Source: Thelonectria olida
Taxonomy: Eukaryota; Ascomycota; Sordariomycetes; Hypocreales; Nectriaceae
Direction: 5' to 3'
Assembly (NCBI GenBank): GCA_020736575.1
Contig: JAGPYM010000007.1
Span: 1,922,001-1,986,000, forward strand
DNA length: 64,000 nucleotides
This document shows, piece by piece, positions 34,044 to 43,252 of this stretch. The notes under the pieces were generated by a model. The model searched no databases, was not told the DNA's origin, and saw only the letters and a program-made list of their open reading frames with translations. Each line of letters begins with the position of its first letter. The stretch's first letter is position 1. The position numbers were made by a program, and so were the translations under genes.

Positions 34044-35576
34044 ATGGACAAGTCTACATTTGGCGGCGACCTTGACCTGGCGTCAGCATCATCAAGACTC
34101 GGGCGTGGCGCCAGGTGCATGGCATCAGCACCCTATCGAAACAGTCAGGTCCAATACAGCGATTCCAGAAAGGAGCAAAATCGGGAGGCATCCCGGAAAT
34201 ACCGTATGTGTTTGATCTATCCCCTCAGCTCGCAACACACAATTGCTAATGCCGTAGTAGGTCAGCGGAGGAAGCAGCGGCTTGCACTTCTCGACCAACT
34301 ACTGGCTTCTTCTGAGCCAATAGTATCTGAAGCGTCTGAGTCTACTCAGGCTGTGGCTCAAGACCTCAATGTTCTGTCACATGATGGCCGCGGTGACGAA
34401 CTCCTGTGTCCCCCTGAGTCAATCCCGGATTTCTCCATGACGGGTCCTTATTTTCTTTCCAATTCGATAGCAGCTGGCGACAATAGCGAGTTCCCCAACC
34501 TCTGTTTATACCATCAGCGACACCATGATTGGTCTTTCGATCTCTCCGCTACTCTTTTGGATACCCCATTACGATTGGATGAGTCGAGCAGGGTACATGA
34601 GGCTGCTTCTTGGTCCAGTTCCTCCGACACAAGAAATATAATGTCTACCTCTACAGCTACTCCATCCCAGTTGGCTTTGCCCTGGCCTGCACTCTTAAAC
34701 CAGGAGCCAGTGAATTTTGGAACGGGCTTGCCTGCTCCAGTTGCCTTGGGTACAGAGCCACGTCAACGAGAACCTATGGCAGTGGTGGCTGAAAGACTTC
34801 AAGATCTTTCACTAGCACAAAAGTACCAAATTATGAGTCTTCTCAAGGTTGAAACCGCTCAAGCGGTCACTAAAGTAACTCAGTCAGAGGAGAGCGGTGC
34901 GTCTGAGTCGACTGCCTTCTCCCCATGCAAGGCGACTTTCAATGCCTTGATCCATATGAAAAGCGAAGTGAAGAGCTATGAATCCTGGCTCCGGACCGCC
35001 TTAACAACAAATCAGTCCCTTCCCGATCCGAAATTGAATAGCATTCGAATCATGCGGTCCAGTTTCTATGCCGCCATACTCGCAAACTCGACAGCCATTG
35101 GTCTTTTCAACTACGAAGTCTTGAACGAAGACGGCCTATCGCCCTTTAACATCGATGACAAGGTGGGTTGCCCTCCTAGCCAAGTAGCAGCCACTCGGGC
35201 CCGTTTTGCAACTCGTGTTCCTCAGAGTCTCGCTCCCTGCGACGTTCAGCTCACATTTCCACATCACCCTTATCTCGACGTGATCCCATTCTCTGAGTTT
35301 CGCCAACGCGCAGTCGCGGCACTAACTTGTCACCCCCCGTTGTTTGATGAGGAAGAAATGTGCCACGATTTGGATGCCGAGGGGCTCATCTGCTGGGGAA
35401 GCCAGCCCGCCAATAGTGAGAAACGGGGAATAGAGATGGAAGTGCCGTGGGATCCGAGGAGCTGGGAGCCGCAAACTTGGTTCTTGGAGAAGTATTGGTT
35501 TCTTGTCGGTGGATTGAATGGCGAGATGCATACCTCTGCTAGGTTGTGGGCTAGTAGGCGAGGTGAGAGGCTTTAG
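34044..35576 (+). CDS. bZIP transcription factor with DUF3425
   Basis: Two exons, 34044-34203 and 34261-35576; 491 aa. The intron (57 nt) splits the basic region: NREASRKY-R joins QRRKQRLALLDQLL. It is a multiple of three and has no stop, so a retained intron would add 19 residues inside the basic region. The C-terminal DUF3425 domain is clear: FPHHPYLDVIPFSEFRQR, LFDEEEMCHDLDAEGLICWG, WDPRSWEPQTWFLEKYWFLVGG and the end ASRRGERL. Such proteins are nuclear regulators of stress or secondary metabolism in fungi. The gene ends 14 bp from the end of the chitosanase gene on the other strand, so the 3' ends must nearly overlap. Confidence 0.92.
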   Translation: MDKSTFGGDLDLASASSRLGRGARCMASAPYRNSQVQYSDSRKEQNREASRKYRMCLIYPLSSQHTIANAVVGQRRKQRLALLDQLLASSEPIVSEASESTQAVAQDLNVLSHDGRGDELLCPPESIPDFSMTGPYFLSNSIAAGDNSEFPNLCLYHQRHHDWSFDLSATLLDTPLRLDESSRVHEAASWSSSSDTRNIMSTSTATPSQLALPWPALLNQEPVNFGTGLPAPVALGTEPRQREPMAVVAERLQDLSLAQKYQIMSLLKVETAQAVTKVTQSEESGASESTAFSPCKATFNALIHMKSEVKSYESWLRTALTTNQSLPDPKLNSIRIMRSSFYAAILANSTAIGLFNYEVLNEDGLSPFNIDDKVGCPPSQVAATRARFATRVPQSLAPCDVQLTFPHHPYLDVIPFSEFRQRAVAALTCHPPLFDEEEMCHDLDAEGLICWGSQPANSEKRGIEMEVPWDPRSWEPQTWFLEKYWFLVGGLNGEMHTSARLWASRRGERL

Positions 35577-35590
35577 AGTTATCGGTGACA

Positions 35591-36587
35591 TTACAATATG
35601 AAAGCCATTATCATCAGAAGAGCAAGCACCGCTGGACCACCCATTTGCAACTGGCTCGTTCCACCGACTCCACAGTAGCTCGACTGCGAGCAGTTGCTAC
35701 TGGTGCCGTTATTGCCAATTCGCGCAATCAGCTCATCTCCCAGCGCGGTGATACTATCCTCAAAAGTATCGTATTTTGCTGCAGTCCATGATGCGCCCTT
35801 GGCACCTGGAACCGCATCCTTACCAGGGAAGGCAATGTATAGGACGTCGTTTTCATCGTGGCCATTGTCACCATTCATATCATTTCCGTAGCAAGCGGTG
35901 GCAAGAGAGATGGACGCCTCGCCGACCATGGCTTCGTCGTCGTCGTCGCCATTCTCGTCGCCCCAAATGCCGTAGATCTAAAGCCCCATGTCAGCGAATA
36001 AATACAGACCAATGGTACCAACATACTAGCTTATCGCCACAAACAACAGCCATAACACTCAGAGGTCTAATGCCATAGTGCTGGGGGTTAAACGTAGGCC
36101 AGTTTGGTTTGGTCCCTGTGTTCCCAAACACAACATAAGGGTGGATATTCGCATCGAGGTCCTTCTGACCCGTCTTATACCCTATGACGATATCCTGGAA
36201 TGATGTGATGGACTGGGTATCACCCGAGCTTTTGCATCGACCATCATCGGCTTTGCTGCCCTGAATACCATCGCAGTCAACATCCAGATTGGCTAGCCGG
36301 CCGTTGTGGCCCTGAATGTAGATGACATTATAGTCATCCACATGGTCGCCACAGTAAGAGAACTCTGCGTTGATCTTTAGGCCCTGCACCGAACTGGAGA
36401 ATGTTTCGAAGCCGAACTTACTGCCAGAATCACCCTCGGCACTGTGGAAGCCGCCAGCCAGTACATCGTTGCATTTGCCCTGGGCTACAACGGCGTCATA
36501 GAAGTTCTTTACGTTGGTTGGGATATCACGGCCAGATACCAGGCCAAGGAGCAGGAATGCCAAAAGCTGCCTTCGAGGAGGTGGCAT
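35591..36587 (-). CDS. Chitosanase, glycoside hydrolase family 75, with probable GPI-anchor tail
   Basis: Two exons (minus): 36587-36027 and 35977-35591; intron 49 nt; 315 aa. A signal peptide ([12 protein letters not shown], residues about 7-19) precedes [20 protein letters not shown]75 motifs are present in order: [79 protein letters not shown] and [16 protein letters not shown]. The family hydrolyses beta-1,4 links of chitosan. Unusually, the protein extends beyond the catalytic end into a Ser/Asn-rich stretch ([11 protein letters not shown]) and a C-terminal hydrophobic run ([12 protein letters not shown]), which looks like a GPI-attachment signal; cell-wall or membrane tethering is inferred. 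A run of four Asp follows GIWGDENG. Confidence 0.92.
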
Positions 36588-37964
36588 GCTGAGAATGCCA
36601 TTCGAGGGTGTGAAAAGCTAGAGAATGGCCGGTCGTGGGGAAATGAATGATGTTGTCGGTTTGCGGGCCCACCGCTGCGCTGTATATGGCAATTTCGCGA
36701 GGCGACACGATGTGACAACAAGGCTCGCCGTAGACCGAAAGAGGGAGATTTAGTCGTCGACTCTTGGTCCCTGCTCCTTGGACAGCCTTGCAAGTGTGAA
36801 GTGCTTGTTCCCTCGAACTAGGTGGCCTGTTGCAGCAGCCATCTCATTCAGCTGGACGGGGCGGTGGATATAGGGCTGGCTCTCAATCGCCAAGAGCGGT
36901 TAAATCCCTGACCCTGAAAGGGATGCCGGGAGGCGGTGCTACGTGGACCCAAGTTAGTGGCTTGGCCGAGACTTGGGTCTCGGCCTCTAGACTTGCTCTC
37001 GAAAGCTGGCACTTTGGTGAGAAGCTGCCCACTTGCTATGTACCACGTATCATCACCAAAGGACCTTGGAGGGATGCATGCTGTATGACCACAGGGCTTA
37101 GACTTTGAGATACGCAGGCCTCCAGCTGTCATCCTGAGGCGCATTCTAGGTAAAGCAGTTAAAGATGAGAGTGGCAAGGCTCTGTCAGTACTTCCAACAT
37201 CGTCCACCTACCCCCATAGATTTACCGCCAAGACATTTCGGCCCGGCGTGGCGCGTACGACCGACCTAAAAAAAAAAAGCATCACTTGCATCCTACTAAG
37301 CGTCAGTCAGGCGAAGGGAGGATATTGCCCAGATCTCTCAGACGGATGAGTTCCGTGAGTCGTCTGAGCCTCCCATACGCCCCGCGAGAGAGGAAGCGGG
37401 GGAGGGGCTGGGTTGGTCAGAGTTATCCCTGCATTGTCTAGTTGGAATTAGCTGTGCGAAGCTTGAAGAGCGTTGGGGGCGAAGAGCTGTTGCACTACAC
37501 ATAGCACGGTGAGTGGTGATTTTATAATTATCATCTGACCTAGTCTGCCGATTCCTGCTTTGTGAGCCGCCATGAGAATGAGCCTGGAATTCACCCTAGG
37601 AAATGGCTTCATGTATGGACGAAAAACAACGCCTCCAACCACCGGCTGTAATTCCTCAGCACCTGGACTAACTATTTGGCCTCCCAGCCCTATTACTAGC
37701 ATCTCACTAGCGATAAACCGCAGCCATTAAGGGGCTGGAGAGACGGGACTAAGCTCTCAGCCAGGGGCTAGCCATGGTCTCGAGACTCGATTGACATCCA
37801 CTTGTCGCCCATTTGTTGCCCAAGCCTGCATGAGTAGTTTGCTTTTCGCACTCTTGCGAGATGGCCTTGAGCTCTTTTTCCTGGGCCCGGCAGGACTTAC
37901 GCACGTTAATTATCATTAGCAGACAGACATCAGTGGTTCTTCACCCTGCTTGAAACATCTCAAG
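36588..37964. other. Intergenic, no gene seen
   Basis: 1.4 kb with scattered short frames only. A (A)10 run sits near 37267-37278. The region holds the chitosanase promoter and, at its right end, that of the cysteine-rich membrane protein. Confidence 0.5.
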
Positions 37965-39009
37965 ATGGCTGCTAATCCCAAATCTCCAGCGGCTCAACAC
38001 TTCGACCTCTCCTGTCCCGACGGCGGCAAGTTTTACATATGTGAAGGTAGTGACAACGAGTTCATCGGATGTTGCACCAGCCATCCCTGCGCCGACAGCA
38101 GCGGCATCTGCCCGCAGGCCAACCTGCGGACTTCCAGCTTCGCCGCCAACAAATCCGACGACCTGGAAACACAAAGCTGCGATGATTCTCGAGGGGCAAA
38201 CGTCTGGTACAAATGCCAAAACATCGATCCGCCCTTCATGGGATGCTGTGACGTGAGTCCTTGCGGCGAGGGTTGCCCGAGGAGCAAGCTATTACCGGCA
38301 GTCTTGTCGCCACGCCAGAACAACCGACAATCGTTTCTAAACCCCGAGAGTGACTCCTCCAGCACGACCGCGAGCGCAGCTACAAGTACGGCATCGACTT
38401 CGAGCTTGGCGAACAGCGATGATAGCGGTGGTTTGAGCACTGCAGCTATAGCAGGTATTGCTGCCGGGTCTGCTGCCATCGGCGTCATCCTCATAGCACT
38501 CTTGATCTGGAAGTGCTGGTGCCGACCGTGAAATCGAACCCAAAACGGAGTCCAGTTCCAACCTGTCGCGTCCCGCATGCCTTATCCTGGTTCTCCAGCA
38601 GACTGTATTCCAGGCCAGTCACCCATGGACTACTACCAACGTAGGTGTTCCTCTAACACGAACCCGTACAAACATTGACTTACTTATTTACAAAGAGCCT
38701 TTCTCTTCGACACCTACCGTCATTCCCCACTACGCCCACGGATTGTCCATGGACCAACACAACAAAAACTCACCACACCAGGCTGCGTATGATCAACCAA
38801 TCCCAATGAACACCTTCTCCAACGTCAACTCAATCCCTAATCACGGGAACAACCATTCCTATTTTCCCATACAGACGATGCCTGTGCAGGAGATGGAAGG
38901 CGCCTATCCGATCCCCCAAGAGCTCAGTACAGAGCAATATGCGCAAGGGGTCCATCAGAGCCAGAACGAAAGCCCGGCCGTGAACCAAGTCCATTCCAGA
39001 ACCAGCTGA
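37965..39009 (+). CDS. Cysteine-rich single-pass membrane protein, cut by an in-frame TGA
   Basis: The frame from ATG 37965 encodes two similar cysteine modules (about residues 8-55 and 65-108), each with the pattern C-x7/8-Y-x-C-x6/7-F-x-G-C-C-x4-P-C-x(n)-C-P, a Ser/Thr-rich stretch, and one membrane helix (AAIAGIAAGSAAIGVILIAL) followed by WKCWCRP. A TGA at 38529-38531 (codon 189) then stops translation, yet the same frame stays coding-like beyond it (VQFQPVASRMPYPG..., DYYQ) to 38640, joins through a normal 55-nt intron (38641-38695) to 38696-39009, and ends at 39009 as a Pro/Gln/Asn-rich tail. No intron can skip the TGA with correct phase. Either the allele makes a 188-aa protein lacking its cytosolic tail, or the stop is read through, or the assembly has an error. 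Coordinates cover the full ancestral frame. Topology: cysteine domain outside, tail inside; no N-terminal signal peptide is evident. Confidence 0.7.
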
Positions 39010-40268
39010 GAATAATTCTGTGTTGATTAAGCAGGAGACGGGACTCGGGATAAGCAAGACATTGGTCTGTGACTTCACAAAGTTGTGATGCTACCAACTG
39101 GCGTACCGGTTGACATTAGGAAGCATCACGTTCTGAACCACACCTGGCAGTCGATTTTCAACTGCCAAAGTATTAATTGGCACGCTTCAAGCGAATGCCG
39201 TCATGGTTTTACCATGGTATTTATACCTCTCAACCTTCAATCACACCAGGACTTGCCTCATTAGCATGCAAATCTTTATGCTCTTTCTCGATTGGAGAAT
39301 AGTAGTTATAAGTAGAAGTTTCATGCTATATAGCTGCTTCATTAGCCTGCCAAGCGATTCAGCCAGGCAATAATTAGCCAACGCGCACGCTGCACAAGGT
39401 AGATGATGGCAGAACTGGCAGCCTGACAACCTACCGATTAAGCAAGTCAACGAGAATTTCTTCTCTAGCTGACAGGGATTAATTGTCACTGGCTGTGTCT
39501 TGCAAATATTTTATAGTACCACGACCAGCAGCTTGTGGTTGAACAAGCCCTTGCGTCAACTGAATACTACGACAGTTCATGTAGGGTAGGTAGAATCGCA
39601 ATCCGGGATCCCGCTGTTGAACTTGTGGAGAGGAGACAACAGATCGAGAGTGTGGATCTTATTTGGGGAAAATAGTACTTGCTTATATATAAATTCCACG
39701 CGTAATTTCGGTCTTAATTCGAGGGCGGTCGCATACTCGGAGGCAGTGCCACAGCTCCAACCCCCCAAAAGGGGGATTCCAGCGTGGCTAAATGAAGGCT
39801 AGGTGTCAACTCAGCTCGCTAGTCAAGCAAGTTACTGTGTCTGAATGGCTTATTAAGTGATCCATTTTGGCGTTCATGGATTCGGGTGATAAACTGTCCG
39901 TCGTGTTTCGTATATTGTATGAAGCGCACATGGCTTATCGGATTCCGCTGAGCCCGTCGGTCTTTGCAGAGTCCGTCAAGTCACGTGAAACGGCCTTGGA
40001 TGTCGCATGTCCAGGTGTATATATATTGTCTACCCTGGAAAGTAGGTCAATACTGACAGAGGCATTTGAATGTCAATATCCAATGTGCTTGGGTGCCTTA
40101 TTATATATACTAGCTTGCTCACATTGGATTCCTTCACAAATCATCAGCATCAACCTATCCCTGCCGTCTACGACACCAACGGCGACAAATGAAACATTGC
40201 AGCACTTTTCCTTTCTACCACTCGAAGACGCCACAGTCTGCGGTATTTTGCCTCTACCAAGACACAGA
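39010..40268. other. Intergenic and MFS promoter
   Basis: 1.26 kb without a supported gene. The frame of the MFS gene is open back to 39867, but this extension has TATATATA-type words (40020-40110) and no family similarity, so it is taken as promoter and leader. Confidence 0.5.
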
Positions 40269-42201
40269 ATGGCCTCGATACAATCGACACAGAACGACTT
40301 TGCCATTCCACCATCGGAGGCGGCGCCGAACGAAAAGCCCTACCTAGACGTCGCGGATAAGGTCGATGACTCCGAAGCAAGCAATACCGGCAACGAAAGA
40401 TTCCAGAAGCAGCCCCTTACAACAGTTGTGCTTTTGACGACCACATCCCTGATGGCTATGTTCTTGATTGCTTTGGACAGAACCATCATCACTACAGTAC
40501 CAAAGCACGATCGTGTTAGCGGGAGGACATAGCTAATTGAACTTTACTAGGCTGTTCCTGACATCACTAACGAGTTTGAATCTATTCCCAACATTGGCTG
40601 GTACGCGAGCGCATATCTAATGACATGCGGCGCCTTCCAGCTCATGTTTGGAAAGATCTACTCTATGTATAGTGTGAAATTTGTCCTCCTCCTAAGCATC
40701 TTGCTCTTTGAGATTGGCTCTGCCATCTGTGGAGCTGCCTGTAGCTCGATATCGTTCATTATTGGAAGAGCAGTAGCAGGAATTGGTGCCGCTGGTATCC
40801 TCGCCGGATGTGTGAGTGTGCTATTATCATAATATCAGCCGCCTCTAACACACCCGTTTCCATTCAGGTTGTGACTGTTACTCGCACTGTCCCTCTTGGG
40901 AAGCAACCGGCAATGAATGGCCTGATGGGATCTATCTTTGGAATTGCCATCATCCTGGGACCTTTGATCGGCGGTGCTCTCACCTCAAATACCACTTGGC
41001 GATGGTGCTTTTACATCAACTTGCCCATTGGCGGAGTCGTTATGGTCGTCCGGGCCTTCACTATCAAGGTTCCCAACTCAAAAACTACCAGCCTCCCATG
41101 GAAAGAGAAGCTGTGGCAACTGGATCCCCTTGGCGCTCTGTGCCTCGTACCTGGTGTGATCTGCTTGGTACTAGCACTCCAGTGGGGAGGCCAAGCGTAT
41201 GCGGCAGGTTTCCTTCCACGAAGTGAAAATTAGAGTCTTCTAACAGTGTGTAGTGGAGTAGCGGCCGTGTTGTCGCATTGTTAACTGTCATGTCAACGCT
41301 ACTTGTCTCCTTTGTTGCTGTTCAGATATTTCGCCCGAAGACGGCAATGCTCCCTCCTCGGTTGTTCAAGCAACGTAGCGTCGTTGCTGGCCTGTGGCAA
41401 ATGTTTTTCGTCGGGGCTGGGATGTATGTCATTAGTAAGTTCGAACTCTCCTGCTTCGTGCCATGATCTTGTGACCAACATTGTTTCACAGTCTATTACC
41501 TTCCAGTCTGGTTCCAAGCAGTCAAAGGCGACTCTGCAGTGAAGTCTGGCATTAAGCTCCTCCCATTAATGCTGTCAATGCTTGTCGCCTCAATCCTTTT
41601 TGGAGGCGTCGCTCAAAAGCTTGGATACTACACACCAGTCGGGATCCTGGGAGCTGCTATTATGGCCGTTGGAGCTGGACTCTTCATTCTACTCAAAGTC
41701 GACTCGGGCCATTCAAGCTGGATCGGGTTTCAGGTTGTATTTGGATTCGGTATGGGCCTTTCAATGCAGACACCAATCATTGCCGCCCAGACAGTTCTGG
41801 CACCGCGCGATATTCCTATCGGGATATCCGTGATGTTCTTCGGTCAGCTCCTAGGTGGAGCGATTGGCGTCCCAGTAGGAACAACTATACTGAATAACCG
41901 GCTACTGAAGAAGCTTGCTGGGGTTTCCGGGTTCGACAAGTCGCTTGTTACGTCCGGTGGTGCCACGGAACTGATCAGATCGCTGCGTGCGGAACTGAAG
42001 CCGACCGTTCTTCAGGCTTACAATGAGGCCCTCCAGGACACGTTTAAAGTTGGGACGATCCTCACAGCGTTAGCTTTCCTTGGTGTAGCTAGTATGGAGT
42101 GGACGAGTACGCGCCCGGATTGTGATGACAGTGCTAAACCCCGCCCGGTGGATGAAGAGAGGAATGATGGAGTTGTCGAGACGAGTGCGACAATGTTTTG
42201 A
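40269..42201 (+). CDS. MFS multidrug/toxin efflux pump, DHA2 (14-TM) type
   Basis: Five exons: 40269-40496, 40551-40811, 40868-41203, 41254-41434, 41492-42201; introns 54, 56, 50 and 57 nt; 571 aa. The third intron begins GCAGGT (GC-AG): it joins GGQAYA to [10 protein letters not shown] in phase 0, the conserved 'WGG..YAW' region, and no GT donor does so. Motifs: [21 protein letters not shown] (TM1, motif D1), [28 protein letters not shown] (motif A/B region), [10 protein letters not shown]...[13 protein letters not shown] (motif C), and [13 protein letters not shown]. The N-terminal 55 residues are cytosolic and polar. Relatives export fungal metabolites or azoles using the proton gradient. 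It has no biosynthetic backbone gene nearby in this window. Confidence 0.92.
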
Positions 42202-43252
42202 AGTCTGTCTAATGGTCGGAGACAACGTTCTGCCAGAACAATAGGTTACGGAGTTTGTCTTGAGTCGCATGTGTCGAGGATTGGAGATGCATTTCATATA
42301 TAATGAAAAGCTGTATATTGTATTATTAGAAACTTGAAACAAGTTAGACCGGAAGAATCTCTGCTCCTCTTCCATTTTGCGTATTGTGATTTCAATACGA
42401 GCGAGGTCAAATCCTTTGCAGACGACTTAGCTGTGCGAAACGGTCCTGCAAGCAGTAGAGTAGCATTGTTGTTACGATCTGCTGGCTCCCACCGCCGCAG
42501 CAAGGGCTCTGTGGATAACTGGTCGTTGGCCACGCATTTAGCTAGCTGGCAGGTGACCTCGACCGAGGCGCAGCGAGCGGCGTGGCTCTCCGGAGCCTCT
42601 ATCAGTAACTTGAGAATCTTTCGGCGCTTTTTGGGGTGCTGTGGCTAACCCCGGCGATAACAGGTCTCTTGGCTCTGGCATTAATGAAGAACGCAGCGAA
42701 ATGCGACGAGTAATTGATGTGAATTGCAGAATTCAGTGAACCATCGAATCTGCCCTTACTGCTTCCTCCTTCTGCCTCGACTGTTTCTTATCTGTCTCCC
42801 ATCCTTAGGGCGGTTTCTGAAGAGGATACGGCAAACTCTGGAAAAGCTTATCGATGGAGTAATCTTCTTCTGCTGGATCCCCCAGGCTCTTTCTTCTTCC
42901 GGCAAGAGGTGACGATTACGAACGCGTTGGCGATGCTTCACATACCAAGCTTTCAAACCTAGCAGACTGTGCCAGAAAGGCTCTCGTAGAAGCCATGAAG
43001 AGAGATCTGATTGGTCCGAGTTGCACAACAGTGGTATCTTCTCGGGAGTGATTCTTGACGCAGGACATCAACAATAACTGGCCGGTGTTCTCGATGGAGT
43101 TATACGAAGTACGACGGAACACATCGGTAAGCGATCACGTGACACTCTGGCTAGACTCACTCCGTTCCTCATGGCAAAGTCGGCGTTCAGTTTGCTGAGA
43201 GTGCTGCATCTACGGGACACTCACGACTCGACCACACACCGTCGTGTCAATC
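42202..43252. other. Intergenic, no gene seen
   Basis: 1.05 kb. A frame of 104 codons at 42334-42648 has a Ser/Arg/Ala-rich translation without domain or splice support. The right end is the promoter of the next regulator. Confidence 0.5.

Noticed and set aside
38526..38560. Intron removing the TGA in the cysteine-rich membrane protein
   Set aside because: GT donors near the stop are all phase 2 and no AG acceptor in the following 110 bases gives the matching phase; candidates are also shorter than 40 nt.
39867..40268. N-terminal extension of the DHA2 pump
   Set aside because: The frame is open, but the sequence has promoter-like TATATA words and no similarity to pump N-termini; ATG 40269 gives a typical length.
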